Made by a program: the position numbers and the translations under genes
Part shown: piece after piece, positions 44,335 to 54,204 of the stretch
Layout of the letters: the number at the start of each line of letters is the position of its first letter
Numbering within the stretch: the first letter of the stretch is position 1
Notes under the pieces: model-generated
What the model was told of the DNA's origin: nothing
What the model saw: only the letters and a program-made list of their open reading frames with translations
The model's database searches: none
Assembly: GCF_007483685.1 (NCBI RefSeq)
Contig: NZ_VMKN01000001.1
Coordinates: 3,104,143 to 3,168,142 of the forward strand
DNA: 64,000 bases
Direction of reading: 5' to 3'
From: Litoribacter populi
Lineage (GTDB): Bacteria > Bacteroidota > Bacteroidia > Cytophagales > Cyclobacteriaceae

Positions 44335-44700
44335 TGTGCGTGGTTGTCCTCCCGAAGCGAAGCTTCGGGATTGTTGTCTCGGCCCGCTATCGCGGACCTG
44401 GGTTGTCAGGGTTGTCATTGTTCTATGCAGTGTGCAGCCACGGGCGGGATGAGGGTGACCGCAGCGACGACAATGAAGGTGGGTTTCGGCAGCCTTCATC
44501 CCGCCCGTAAGTAAATTCCTGCTGGGCGCGAAGATAGAACAACGACAACTCGACAACAGTCCCGGGGAGGCGCAGCCGACCCACGGGACGGACAACTATG
44601 ACAACAACGAGGTAAAAATGGAGAGTTAGGAATGAGGAATCGTTTCGCCCGCTGCGGTCTCGTGGCGATCCTTGCGAGAAACCGTGCTCGCCACCCAGTG
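44335..44700. repeat. Family B repeat block
   Basis: CGTGGTTGTCCTCCCGAAGC opens the unit, and GACGGACAACTATGACAAC near 44595 closes it. Typical internal arms (CAGCCTTCATCCCGCCCGTA) are present. The last 75 bases are a GTGGCGATCCTTGCGAGAAA-type sequence. No gene is seen. Confidence 0.85.
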
Positions 44701-44705
44701 CTCGT

Positions 44706-44760
44706 TCCCCCAAAACCCACTTTTGTTTGTTCAAATGGGCTTTGGTACATTGGATAATGG
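44706..44760 (+). promoter_or_regulatory. Conserved upstream element, copy 2
   Basis: It reads CCCCCAAAACCCACTTTTGT, then TTGTTCAAATGGGCTTTGG, then ACATTGGATAATGG. It aligns with 43566-43620. Here it ends on the start codon of the next gene, so it probably holds that gene's promoter. Confidence 0.45.
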
Positions 44761-45143
44761 AAAAAGAAGGGCATGGGTTACTTTTGGGGATGGAGAAATT
44801 TTTGTCCCAGCAGACCCATGTGTCGGAGGATATCCGAAAATACATGACCCCCGCCCTGATGGCGGAACTAAGCCTATTGCCTACAAATAAGAAAATGGAG
44901 TTTCTGGACCTGTATATGGCCCAGGTCAAATCGCTTTTATGGGCCTACATTGCCTTGGTGCTTATTTTTCCGTTTCACTATGCCTATCAGGATAGATGGG
45001 GCAAGCAGGTGCTTTTTTGGGTTACCGCCGGTGGTTTGCTGGTGTGGTGGATCGCGGACTTTTTCCGGCTGCCGGATATGATCAGGGAGTATAATGAGAA
45101 GCTGGGATTCAGGATATTGGAGAAACTGGAGAGAGAGGTTTAA
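44757..45143 (+). CDS. TM2-domain-like small membrane protein
   Basis: A 128-residue protein when started at ATG 44757 (MEKEGHGLLLGMEK); the frame extends ten codons further to a TTG, which lies inside the conserved upstream element and is less likely. The C-terminal half has two hydrophobic segments joined by a short loop (LLWAYIALVLIFPFHYAYQD, then VLFWVTAGGLLVWWIADFF) and the ending RLPDMIREYNEK. This is the pattern of Bacteroidota TM2-domain proteins, with the usual GxHRFYLG loop changed to FHYAYQDRWG. Function of the family is unknown. Confidence 0.7.
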   Translation: MEKEGHGLLLGMEKFLSQQTHVSEDIRKYMTPALMAELSLLPTNKKMEFLDLYMAQVKSLLWAYIALVLIFPFHYAYQDRWGKQVLFWVTAGGLLVWWIADFFRLPDMIREYNEKLGFRILEKLEREV

Positions 45144-45154
45144 AGGGTTAAGGT

Positions 45155-45437
45155 TAAGGGCGTGGTTGTCCTCCCGAAGCGAAGCTTCGGGATTGTTGTC
45201 TCGGTCCTGCGTCCCTCAGTTGTCAGGGTTGTCATTGTTCTATTTAGTGCGCAGCCACGGGCGGGATGAAGGTGACCGCAGCGACAACAATGAAGGTGGG
45301 TTGCGGCAGCTTTCATCCCAGCCGTAGGTAAATTCCTGCTGGGCGCGTAGGTAGAACAACGACAACAGCTTCACTCGTCGTCCCTCCTAATTCGCTATGA
45401 GGGAGAAGCTCAGTGCCCAATGCTCAGTGCTCCGTGC
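45155..45437. repeat. Family B repeat (short unit) between convergent genes
   Basis: CGTGGTTGTCCTCCCGAAGC to GTAGAACAACGACAACAGC (about 45161-45367), with simple GCTCAGTGCTCCGTGCTCAG sequence behind it. It directly follows the TM2-like gene. No gene is seen. Confidence 0.85.
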
Positions 45438-45716
45438 TCAGTTCTCCACTACTACCTTCCAAGGGCGTACAAACCACTTTGTAATCAACCCATTTTTCAC
45501 ATAAGGATCGTTTTCGGCGAATTGCTCGGCGATGGCGGGGGAAGGGGCCTTGAAGACGAGGAGGGCACCGTCGGCGGGGTTTTCCAGGGCTCCGGCCAGT
45601 ATCAGCTCTCCCCTATCTCTTGCCTCATTTGCCAATCGCAGATGCTCTTCTCTGAAAGGCGTTCTTTTTTCTATGTAATTGTCGATGGTGGTGTAGAAGA
45701 GGACGTAGTGGTTCAT
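45438..45716 (-). CDS. YciI family protein
   Basis: A 92-residue protein of the YciI/YCII family, which has a ferredoxin-like (dimeric alpha/beta barrel) fold. It shows HYVLFYTTIDNYIEKRTPFR, then EHLRLANEARDRGELILAGA, then FAENDPYVKNGLITKWFVRP. The His-Asp pair proposed as the active site in the family can be placed at H25 and in ENDPYV (D70). Family length is typical. The role is unknown; some members act as small enolase-like or dehydrochlorinase enzymes. Confidence 0.88.
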   Translation of the reverse strand: MNHYVLFYTTIDNYIEKRTPFREEHLRLANEARDRGELILAGALENPADGALLVFKAPSPAIAEQFAENDPYVKNGLITKWFVRPWKVVVEN

Positions 45717-46269
45717 TTTGGTTTATAGGTTTAAAACGGTTTAAAGTTTAAAGTTTAAAATTTAACGGGTGAGAGGGGGGAATTGTTGGGGAGATACGTG
45801 GTTGTCCTCCCGAAGCGAAGCTTCGGGATTGTTGTCTCGGTCCTACGGCCCTCAGTTGTCAGGGTTGTCGTTGTTCTAATCTGTGTGCAGCCACGGGTGG
45901 GATGAAGGTACCGCAGCGAGGACAATGAAGGTACCGCAGCGACGACAATGAAGGTGGGTTCCGGCAGCCTTCATCCCGCCCGTAGATAAATTCCTGCTGG
46001 GCGCGAAGGTAGAACAACGACAACTCGACAACAGTCCCGGGGAGGCGAAGCCGACCCACGGGGTGGACAACTGCGAAGCGGACAACTACTTGGTAGAAAT
46101 GATGAATAATGAAGTGAAGGCAGGAAAGAAACGCTATTTCTGCGCCAATCGCCCCTTGCGTTGCGCCTGCCTTCCGGCATAGGGAGGCTCGCTGCGTACT
46201 CGTTGCGCTCGTTGCGAGAACCCTTACTCCGTGCCCAGCGCTCAGTGCTCCTTGCTCAGTCCTCCTTGC
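45717..46269. repeat. Family B repeat block
   Basis: Family B from about 45798 (CGTGGTTGTCCTCCCGAAGC) to 46090 (GCGAAGCGGACAACTACTTG). It includes a small internal duplication of ATGAAGGTACCGCAGCGA (45903 and 45927). The rest, 46110-46265, is GCTCAGTGCTCCTTGCTCAG-type simple sequence. No gene is seen. Confidence 0.85.
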
Positions 46270-49200
46270 TCAGTGCTCCGCACTCACCACAAGCTCCTCA
46301 ATCACACCCTCCACCACAAATCTGGCCGGCAGGACAAGCTGGACAATGGTGCCTTGGCCGGGGACGGAGTTGAAGTGATACGGGGTGTCGACTTTGCCAC
46401 GCATGAGTTCCATGCGCTCTTTCACCAGGTAGGTGCCCTTAGACTGGTGGAGCTTAGGCATCTTGACCTTTGGGGTGCCCATGCCGTTGTCCTTCACCTC
46501 ACAAAGCATGTTGCCGTCTTCGGTCAAATGGAAGGAAAGGGTAAGCTCCGGATTATCATGCTGATGGTCGAAGGCATGGACAAAAACATTTTCTACAAAA
46601 GGCTGCAGCAACAAAGGCGGAATCAAGGTCTCTTTGACGTTTAACCTTTCATCGATATTCATCTTAAAACTCACACGGTTGTCAAATCGCATGTTTTCCA
46701 AATTGATGTAATTGCCCAGAAACTGTACTTCCTCATCCAAGGTAATGGTCTGCTGAGAACTGAAATACAAGGTGCTGCGGATCAGGCCTGTGAAGGCATG
46801 CAGGAATTCCAAGGCTGTATCGGTCTCGTTGTTGAGCATGTAGAACTGTATGGAATTCATTGCATTGTAGATGAAATGAGGGTTCATCTGGCTGCGCAGG
46901 GCCTCTAGCTTGGTTTCCACGATACGGGTTTCTATGGCGGCTTTCTTTTGCTCTTCCTGCTTGACCTTACGCATCCTGTAGCGGTAAACCCCATACACAA
47001 TCAAAATAACCCAGACGCTGGAAAAGAACAAAAACCACCAGGTCAGGTAAATCGGGGGCTGGATGGTAAAGGCCAACAGTTCATGTATACTGAGGGAATC
47101 ATTTTGCAAATCATGCACCTGCACCTCTATTCGATAATCTCCTTTGGGCAAATAGGGCAAGGTGATTTTTGTCTCTGTCTGGTAAGGACTCCACTCCTCT
47201 CCAGGCTTCAAGCGGTACCTGTAAAGTAACTTTTCAGGGAAAGGATGCCTATGGGGAGAAAAAGCCAGGGAAAGGGTGTTTTGGTCGTGGTCAAGTTTTA
47301 AGTATTCTTTTTCAAAGACAAACCATTTAAATACCCCACCCTCATAAGGTTTGTGGTTGACATTGAGCTGATAGAGGCCCAACTCAAATTCGTAGTTTTT
47401 CTCCTCCAGCAAGGCAGGCAGGTTAACTTTGTAATATCCTTTATTTGTACCCACCAGAAACTCGTCTCCCACCACTTTGGCGGCTGTGAAGATCTTGTGG
47501 GTAAAACCCTGTTCCTCGTCAAAAAACCTCAATCTTCCATCCTTGAAGAAATTCAATCCCCGCTCGGTGGCAATGATGAGATAATCCTGATAGGATTCGA
47601 CAAACAGTACCGTGTTGCCTACAATGACGTCTTTTTCTATCTTTTCGGTAATGCGGAAATCAGGATGGTCCTCAGCAATATAAACCTCTCCAAACTCTGT
47701 AGCGATCACAAGCTTGCCATTTTTGGTAAAATGCAAACGCTTCAGCTTGAGCTCGTCCCATAGCCCCTCCTTTTCCAGTGATTTGAATTTCCCATCTTCA
47801 TAGGCGTAAAGGCCATGGAAAACAGAGGCCAGATAAGTCCTCGAACCTGAGTTTCGGATATTGGCAACCTGAACCGGGTTTTGTGGCTCCAAATCTGAAA
47901 AGTAGGTGTACACCATTTTCCTGGGGTCCTCATAAATTCTTGTTCCCCCATAAAAGTTGGATTCCATCAATTTTCCATCAAGGGTAAACCCTATATGATA
48001 GGCATGTACCGGCATATAGGTCAAGATCTCCCCTTCCCTGTTCACCTCAAATATCCCAATGTTGCTGTTGAGCCAATAATGACCTTTGTTGGTATGGAGT
48101 TCATAAAACTCTATATCCTCAGCCGGTAGGTCAAACTGGAGCTCGAAGAAATCATCTTTATGTTTTGGCAGATGGTCGGCATTGGATTTCAGGTAGTCTA
48201 TTTGGGCATTTTTGAAGGATGCGAGGTCCGTTTCCTGCAGCTTATTATTTTTGTTCAAGGACAAACCTTTGGAGTGCAGTACGGCTTTTTGTCCCTCAAT
48301 TTCGGCAAATGCTTTTACCTTTCGGTCAATGAAGGGTTTATAGATAATGGTTTCATCGAGATACAACTTGAACAGTCCTTCATCATTGGAGCCTACGTAA
48401 AGCACATTTTGCTGTGGATCATAAGCAAGGGCAAGGATTGTTTTTGACTCCATGTTGAAATGCCTGCTCATGTCAATCATGGTATTGTCCTTGATCTCAA
48501 ACAACCCTCCGTCTTTGTTGTAGAGTCCCCAGGCCGCGGCAAATCGTTTTTTTGAATTGGTTTCTACCAGATCCCAAATCACTGATTGTCCAAAAGAGTT
48601 GCTGGCCAGCTTTTTATCCAAAAAACCGGAAGCACTAACCTTGCATACCTGACCTTTGTCGGCCATGAAAATCTCATCATCGAGGGATTTGCTGAAGTAA
48701 ATCAGCTGCTGCTCATTGTGGGGAACACTGGCAATTCCATTGTTACTTTCCTTGATCTCAAAAGTGCCTACCCCATAGGTGGTATAAAAGACACGATCAT
48801 CCAAGAACTGAAAGCTGGACACATAGCTTTGTTCGTGATCATATTGGGAGTCGGAGACCTTTGTGACCTCATGGGTGACTTCATCGATGATGGAAACCCC
48901 GTTTTCGGTACCTACATATATTTTTCCGTTGTGGTAGGAGAGCTTTCTGACTTTGTTGTTGACCAGTCCTTTTTCTCGATCGAATACTTTGAATCGGTTC
49001 CCGTCAAACAAACTTACTCCTCCCCCATAGCTACCAAACCACATGTCTCCTTGGCTGTCTTCGGTGATAGCCCAGCAGTTGTTGAAGGCCAGTCCGTGGG
49101 ACTCGTCGAAGTTGAGGAATTCCCCGTTGCGCATTTTGGAGACGCCGTTTTCGGTGCCTATCCAGAGTACGCCACGGGAATTGTAATACAGGGAGCGGAT

Positions 49201-49314
49201 GCCGTTGTTGGGCAGGCCGTCCAGGGTGGTGTACTGCTTAGTCGGTCGCTGTTGGGCCATACTGGGCAGGGCCAACAGCAAGACAAGGATGGCGAGGAGG
49301 AAATTCTTTGCCAA
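46270..49314 (-). CDS. Sensor histidine kinase with two-component-regulator beta-propeller (LytS-type kinase)
   Basis: A 1014-residue membrane sensor. A signal peptide covers about residues 1-20, then a long periplasmic region carries propeller repeats (YYNSRGVLWIGTENGVSKM, EDSQGDMWFGSYGGGVSLF). A Y_Y_Y-like domain follows at about residues 690-750 (YRYRLKPGEEWSPY), then one membrane helix at about 757-778. The kinase is of the His_kinase/LytS type: NPHFIYNAMNSIQ with phospho-acceptor H813, and a GHKL-type ATP site around EVKDNGMGTP. It lies four bases after the response-regulator gene, so the pair forms one operon. The signal sensed is unknown. Confidence 0.92.
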   Translation of the reverse strand: MAKNFLLAILVLLLALPSMAQQRPTKQYTTLDGLPNNGIRSLYYNSRGVLWIGTENGVSKMRNGEFLNFDESHGLAFNNCWAITEDSQGDMWFGSYGGGVSLFDGNRFKVFDREKGLVNNKVRKLSYHNGKIYVGTENGVSIIDEVTHEVTKVSDSQYDHEQSYVSSFQFLDDRVFYTTYGVGTFEIKESNNGIASVPHNEQQLIYFSKSLDDEIFMADKGQVCKVSASGFLDKKLASNSFGQSVIWDLVETNSKKRFAAAWGLYNKDGGLFEIKDNTMIDMSRHFNMESKTILALAYDPQQNVLYVGSNDEGLFKLYLDETIIYKPFIDRKVKAFAEIEGQKAVLHSKGLSLNKNNKLQETDLASFKNAQIDYLKSNADHLPKHKDDFFELQFDLPAEDIEFYELHTNKGHYWLNSNIGIFEVNREGEILTYMPVHAYHIGFTLDGKLMESNFYGGTRIYEDPRKMVYTYFSDLEPQNPVQVANIRNSGSRTYLASVFHGLYAYEDGKFKSLEKEGLWDELKLKRLHFTKNGKLVIATEFGEVYIAEDHPDFRITEKIEKDVIVGNTVLFVESYQDYLIIATERGLNFFKDGRLRFFDEEQGFTHKIFTAAKVVGDEFLVGTNKGYYKVNLPALLEEKNYEFELGLYQLNVNHKPYEGGVFKWFVFEKEYLKLDHDQNTLSLAFSPHRHPFPEKLLYRYRLKPGEEWSPYQTETKITLPYLPKGDYRIEVQVHDLQNDSLSIHELLAFTIQPPIYLTWWFLFFSSVWVILIVYGVYRYRMRKVKQEEQKKAAIETRIVETKLEALRSQMNPHFIYNAMNSIQFYMLNNETDTALEFLHAFTGLIRSTLYFSSQQTITLDEEVQFLGNYINLENMRFDNRVSFKMNIDERLNVKETLIPPLLLQPFVENVFVHAFDHQHDNPELTLSFHLTEDGNMLCEVKDNGMGTPKVKMPKLHQSKGTYLVKERMELMRGKVDTPYHFNSVPGQGTIVQLVLPARFVVEGVIEELVVSAEH

Positions 49315-49318
49315 GGTG

Positions 49319-50038
49319 TTAAATCTTTATATTCTTGATGGTATTGGAGCCGGCATCCAAAATTAGGTTGTCCTTCATAAAAAGCTTGTTGTGCTTTTTA
49401 TCGTAGCGGATGATATTTTTGATGTTGAGCACCAGGGATTTGCTGACGCGCATAAACTGTTTTTCGGGGTAATTTTCCTGGACAGCTTTCAGGTTTTTGG
49501 ACACCATGATTTCTGTGCCGTCCGTTTTATAGATGGAAGTATATCCCCTATCACCTTTCATGTAGGCTATTTCATGGTTATGGACAAACTCAATGTTATC
49601 GTTGGTGGAGAACAGTTGGAGTTCCAGCGATTGGGAATTGCCAATCAGAGAGTCGAGTTTGCGGTTTATGTTGGTTTCCTCATAGTTTTCGATAAACTCC
49701 TCCATTTTGCTTTTGAGCTCATTCGGGTTGATGGGCTTGAGGATATAGCCGAAGGGTCGCAGGTTGATAGCCTCGCGGGTCATGTCATGTGCGGTGGTGA
49801 AGATGACTTCAAAGTCCCGGTGTGGCATTTCGGCAAAGAGTTCGAACCCGCTCCGGTGGGGCATCTGCACATCGAGAAATACCAGGTCGGGGTGACCTTT
49901 TTCCCTGAGGTGCTGGAGGGCCTCATCCAGGGAGAAGCATTTGCCTACGATCTGAAACTGGCTGGGGAAGTCTTTTTTCAGCAAGATCTCCAGGGTATCC
50001 TGGGCATGTTTTTCGTCGTCAACTATTAGGACTTTCAT
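49319..50038 (-). CDS. LytTR-type response regulator
   Basis: A 239-residue response regulator. The receiver domain (residues 1-120) has the acidic pair D7 D8, phospho-acceptor D56 in LVFLDVQMP and K101 in LKPIN. The C-terminal LytTR DNA-binding domain starts near residue 140 (FVHNHEIAYMKGDRGYTSIY, then KQFMRVSKSLVLNIKNI). It is the first gene of an operon with the propeller sensor kinase, its cognate partner. LytTR regulators bind short direct repeats upstream of target genes; none was located here. Confidence 0.93.
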   Translation of the reverse strand: MKVLIVDDEKHAQDTLEILLKKDFPSQFQIVGKCFSLDEALQHLREKGHPDLVFLDVQMPHRSGFELFAEMPHRDFEVIFTTAHDMTREAINLRPFGYILKPINPNELKSKMEEFIENYEETNINRKLDSLIGNSQSLELQLFSTNDNIEFVHNHEIAYMKGDRGYTSIYKTDGTEIMVSKNLKAVQENYPEKQFMRVSKSLVLNIKNIIRYDKKHNKLFMKDNLILDAGSNTIKNIKI

Positions 50039-50510
50039 TTGGGGAAGGTATTTGGATTATTCTGGGATTGTGGGGCAAAATAGTGAAAGAATTCTTAACT
50101 AAAAAGAGTGTAGAGGTTTAATTCCCTGCGGGAAGGTTTGAGGGTTTAAGGTTTAAAGCTTATGATTTAAGGCGCAAGCGAGGTCGAGGGGATGCGGGTG
50201 GCAACCTTCAACTGCCTTCATCTGCCTTCATCTCTAACCTTCTAACCCTCCCGCCGCGCGACAGCGCCGGGAATCTACTTTCTACATCCTATTCTGGTAA
50301 ATAGTAGATAGTAGATTCGCCGCTGAGATAGTTGGTTGTCCGCTACGCCGTTGTCCACCCCGTGGCCTTTGCTGCGCAAAAGGACGGGGTTGTTGTCATG
50401 GTTGTCATTGTTCTATCCTGTGTGCAGCCACGGGCGGAGATGAAGGTAGTAAGGTACTTGATTGTCTTGACATAGTTTCCTAATTTTATGAGGTAACTAC
50501 TACCTGAAAT
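50039..50510. repeat. Mixed family A and family B repeats between divergent genes
   Basis: Family A in reverse (TCCCGCCGCGCGACAGCGCC, then GAATCTACTTTCTACATCC) at about 50105-50325, followed directly by family B (GTTGTCCGCTACGCCGTTGT) to about 50445. This is one of the few places where the two families touch. Promoters for both flanking genes must lie at its outer edges (50039-50100 and 50450-50510). Confidence 0.8.
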
Positions 50511-51929
50511 ATGTTTGATAGCGATTCGCGGTATGCCGCTCTGAAATGGTACAGGAAATTACGTTTGGGGTGGATATTTAATACTTCCACGTTTATCGGG
50601 AATTTTGTGATTGCGCTGGTTGTCACATATTTTTTTGATGGGTTGGGATATGGGGAGGCGGTTAATTACGTCTTCTTTCTCTCCATGCTCTCGATAGGCC
50701 TCTGGGTGACAGAAGCAATACCTCCTTTTGCCGTCGGCATCTTTATCATCGCTACCCTCCTGCTGGGTTTCGGGACAGATTATATAATTGATGAAAGCAG
50801 TCCCGTAGATATCTACGTCGGCACCTGGACCAGCAATGTGATATGGCTCTTGCTGGGCGGGTTCTTTTTGGCGGAGGGTATGCGGGTGGTGGAACTCGAC
50901 CGTTCACTTTTCCGCTTCACCATCCGAAGGTTTGGCAGTCAGCCTGAAAAATTGCTTCTGGGCCTTATGCTCACCACCGGAGTAGCCAGTATGGTGATGT
51001 CCAATACGGCCACCACAGCCATGATGGTTTCCAGTATCATCCCCCTCATCCACCTGATGGGCAAAAAGTCTCCCTACTCAATTGCCTTGCTCACGGGTAT
51101 TCCGGCTGCTGCATCAGTTGGCGGCATAGGAACCATAATTGGCAGCACGCCAAACGCCATCGCCGTGGGTGCCTTGCAGGAAAATGGAATCAACTTGACT
51201 TTTATGGATTGGATGATCTTTGGTTTCCCGGTGGGTATATTTTTGGTAGTGGCTTTCTGGAAGTTTCTGGTGACCCGCAACAAGCTCAAGGGCTTGGAGA
51301 TAGATATTTCAAAGTTGCCCAAAAGCAGCGACAAAGTGGATCCGTTCAAAAGAAAGGCGGTGATTTTTACTTTGGCGGTGACAATACTGATGTGGCTTAC
51401 CGAACCTATTCACGGCATTCCTGTGGCAGCCACTTCTGCTGTTCCAATTGTATTGCTGACCATGACGCAGGTAATCATGGCGGATCAGGTCAGAACCTTG
51501 CCTTGGGATACGTTGATGTTGGTGGCCGGGGGCTTGGCTCTGGGCATTGCACTTGTGGAAGTAGGTCTTGCAGACATTGTCATGGGTGAGGTAAACAGGC
51601 TACCTATCCCCACCTATGGGATTGCGATTGTGTTTAGCTTAGTGGCGGTGATGCTGTCCAATGTAATGAGCAACACGGCGGCGGCTTCCATCTTGGTGCC
51701 ACTTGGTCTTTCGTTGCCTGGCCTTTATGCGGTGGCGGTTCCGTTGATTGTGGCGATCAGCTGCAGCTGTAGTCTTTTGTTGCCGGTTTCGACTCCGTCT
51801 AATGCGATTAGTTATGCTACTGGGTTGATTGAGCAGAAGCAGTTTAGGCCGGGTGGGCTGATGTTGATATTGCTGGGGCCGTGGACGGCGTTTGTGGCGG
51901 TGATGTTGTGGAGTTTGGTGTTTGTGTAG
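50511..51929 (+). CDS. SLC13/DASS family anion:sodium symporter
   Basis: A 472-residue membrane transporter with about eleven to twelve hydrophobic segments. The family SNT motifs are visible twice: MSNTATTAMM (about residue 164) and MSNTAAASILVP (about residue 385). ASVGGIGTIIGSTPNAIAVG also matches the ion-binding hairpin. Members carry dicarboxylates, citrate or sulfate with sodium. An extra N-terminal helix segment of about 60 residues is present. Family B repeat begins about 10 bp after its stop. Confidence 0.93.
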   Translation: MFDSDSRYAALKWYRKLRLGWIFNTSTFIGNFVIALVVTYFFDGLGYGEAVNYVFFLSMLSIGLWVTEAIPPFAVGIFIIATLLLGFGTDYIIDESSPVDIYVGTWTSNVIWLLLGGFFLAEGMRVVELDRSLFRFTIRRFGSQPEKLLLGLMLTTGVASMVMSNTATTAMMVSSIIPLIHLMGKKSPYSIALLTGIPAAASVGGIGTIIGSTPNAIAVGALQENGINLTFMDWMIFGFPVGIFLVVAFWKFLVTRNKLKGLEIDISKLPKSSDKVDPFKRKAVIFTLAVTILMWLTEPIHGIPVAATSAVPIVLLTMTQVIMADQVRTLPWDTLMLVAGGLALGIALVEVGLADIVMGEVNRLPIPTYGIAIVFSLVAVMLSNVMSNTAAASILVPLGLSLPGLYAVAVPLIVAISCSCSLLLPVSTPSNAISYATGLIEQKQFRPGGLMLILLGPWTAFVAVMLWSLVFV

Positions 51930-53085
51930 GGAAAGTTGTCCGCTTCGCTGTTGTCCCGCCGTGGGTCGGCTGCGCCTCCACGGCTCGGTTGTCGGGTTGT
52001 CATTGTTCTATCTTCGCGTCCAGCAGGAAACTTTATTTACGGCTGGGATGAAGGCTGCCGGAACCCACTTCATCATTCATCATTCAGCGTTCATCATTCA
52101 TTATTAATTCCTCATTCCTAATTCTCCATTACCTAGTAGTTGTCCGCTTCGCTGTTGTCCACCCCGTGGGTCGGCTGCGCCTCCCCGGGGTTGTTGTCGT
52201 TGTTGTCATTGTTCTACCTTCGCGCCCAGCAGGAAACTTTATTTACGGCTGGGATGAAGGCTGCCGGAACCCACTTCATCATTCATCATTCAGCGTTCAT
52301 CATTCGTTATTAATTCCTCATTCCTAATTCTCCATTACCTAGTAGTTGTCCGCTTCGCTGTTGTCCACCCCGTGGGTCGGCTGCGCCTCCCCGGGGTTGT
52401 TGTCGTTGTTGTCATTGTTCTACCTTCGCGCCCAGCAGGAAACTTTATTTACGGCTGGGATGAAGGCTGCCGGAACCCACTTCATCATTCATCATTCAGC
52501 GTTCATCATTCGTTATTAATTCCTCATTCCTAATTCTCCATTACCTAGTAGTTGTCCGCTTCGCTGTTGTCCACCCCGTGGGTCGGCTGCGCCTCCCCGG
52601 GGTTGTTGTCGTTGTTGTCATTGTTCTACCTTCGCGCCCAGCAGGAAACTTTATTTACGGCTGGGATGAAGGCTGCCGGAACCCACTTCATCATTCATCA
52701 TTCAGCGTTCATCATTCGTTATTAATTCCTCATCCTAATTCTCCATTACCTAGTAGTTGTCCGCTTCGCTGTTGTCCACCCCGTGGGTCGGCTGCGCCTC
52801 CCCGGGGTTGTTGTCGTTGTTGTCATTGTTCTACCTTCGCGCCCAGCAGGAAAATACCTATGGCTGCACACTGCATAGAACACTGACAACAATGACAACC
52901 CAGGTCCGCGATAGCGGGCCGAGACAACAATCCCGAAGCTTCGCTTCGGGAGGACAACCACGACAACAACTATTTTTAAATCTGCAAATTTGATCGTAAA
53001 TTAAGGCTCTATTACCCTGTTTACTTCTATTAACTTTTTTCTAACTTTTTCCTTTACGATTTTTTTAAACAATCTTTTAGATACT
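51930..53085. repeat. Family B tandem array, 206-bp period
   Basis: Starting points ACCTAGTAGTTGTCC at 52131, 52337, 52543 and 52748 give spacings of 206, 206 and 205 bp. A diverged first copy begins near 51935 and a partial last copy ends near 52848. Copies 52131-52747 are nearly identical. Each holds one family B arm plus CATCATTCAGCGTTCATC. The block closes with the opposite arm (GAGGACAACCACGACAAC at 52950). The last 110 bp before the next gene are AT-rich and may hold its promoter. Confidence 0.92.
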
Positions 53086-53454
53086 ATGAAAACTTATCAT
53101 GACCTCGAAATTTACAAGATTTCTTTCGAGCTGTTTATTGAAACTCACCGCTTTAGCCATTTTCTGCCAAAGCAGGAGCTTTATGAGCTGGGAAGCCAAA
53201 TAAGAAGATCGGCAGATTCCATTAACTCGAATATCGTGGAAGGCTATGGGAGGAGGAAATATAAAAATGACTTTTTGAGGTTTTTAAACTATGCGCACGC
53301 CAGTAATCTGGAGACAATTAATCATCTCAAAAAAATATCTATACTCTATCCTGAAGTCATGGAGCTATCTTCAGATTTATCAAATAAATACGGTAAACTT
53401 GGGGTGAAGATTTATAATTTCATTGATTACGTAAGTCGGGAGTGGAGGGTGTAA
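53086..53454 (+). CDS. Four-helix-bundle protein (23S rRNA IVS-type)
   Basis: A 122-residue helical protein of the family named after open frames in 23S rRNA intervening sequences. The signature KTYHDLEIYKISFEL at the start, then LGSQIRRSADSINSNIVEGY, then FLRFLNYAHASNLETINHL, matches closely. Its function is not established. It lies alone between two large family B blocks, so it could travel or be copied together with them. The ATG is preceded by an AT-rich stretch and no Shine-Dalgarno. Confidence 0.92.
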   Translation: MKTYHDLEIYKISFELFIETHRFSHFLPKQELYELGSQIRRSADSINSNIVEGYGRRKYKNDFLRFLNYAHASNLETINHLKKISILYPEVMELSSDLSNKYGKLGVKIYNFIDYVSREWRV

Positions 53455-54204
53455 GTTGTGGTTGTCAGGGTTGTCCGTCCCGTGGGTCGGCTGCGCCTCC
53501 CCGGGACTGTTGTCAGGGTTGTCAGTGTTCTAGTTCTGCGCCCAGCAGGAAACTTTATTTACGGCTGGGATGAAGGCTGCCGGAACCCACTTCATCATTC
53601 ATCATTCAGCGTTCATCATTCATTATTAATTCCTCATTCCTAATTCCTAATTCTCCATTACCTAGTAGTTGTCCGCTTCGCTGTTGTCCGTCCCGTGGGT
53701 CGGCTGCGCCTCCCCGGGACTGTTGTCAGGGTTGTCAGTGTTCTAGTTCTGCGCCCAGCAGGAAACTTTATTTATGGCTGGGATGAAGGCTGCCGGAACC
53801 CACTTCATCATTCAGCGTTCAGCGTTCATCATTCGTTATTAATTCCTCATTCCTAATTCTCCATTACCTAGTAGTTGTCCGCTTCGCTGTTGTCCCGCCG
53901 TGGGTCGGCTGAGTTGTCGGGTTGTCATTGTTCTATCTTCGCGCCCAGCAGGAAACTTTATTTATGGTTGGGATGAAGGCTGCCGGAACCCACCTTTATT
54001 GTTGTTGCTGCGGTACCTTCATCCCAGCCGTGGCTGCACACTGAATAGAACAACGACAACAATGACAACCTAGTCCGCCGTGGCGGACGAGACAACAGTC
54101 CCGAACAGCGCAGCGCTTTCGAGGCGGACAACTACGCTTTCTTTTTCCATAAATAATAAGTAACTTAATCTAGATACTTAAACCACTCTATAAACTTTTA
54201 AAAA
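53455..54204. repeat. Family B repeat block, two units plus inverted arm
   Basis: Left arms begin at about 53458 and 53667, separated by about 209 bp (GTTGTCCGTCCCGTGGGTCG in both), followed by a third shortened arm at 53877. The inverted arm (CCTTCATCCCAGCCGTGGCT to GAGGCGGACAACTAC) closes the block at about 54135. The last 70 bp (54136-54204) are AT-rich and probably hold the promoter of the next gene. Confidence 0.9.

Noticed and set aside
48586-49338. 250-codon plus-strand frame opposite the sensor kinase gene
   Set aside because: Shadow of the propeller region; the minus-strand reading has signal peptide, propeller repeats and kinase motifs.
49391-50029. 212-codon plus-strand frame opposite the response regulator
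   Set aside because: Shadow of a gene with intact receiver and LytTR domains.
51935-52848. CRISPR array, considered because of regular repeats
   Set aside because: The period is 206 bp and whole units are repeated; there are no short repeats with unique spacers and no cas genes.
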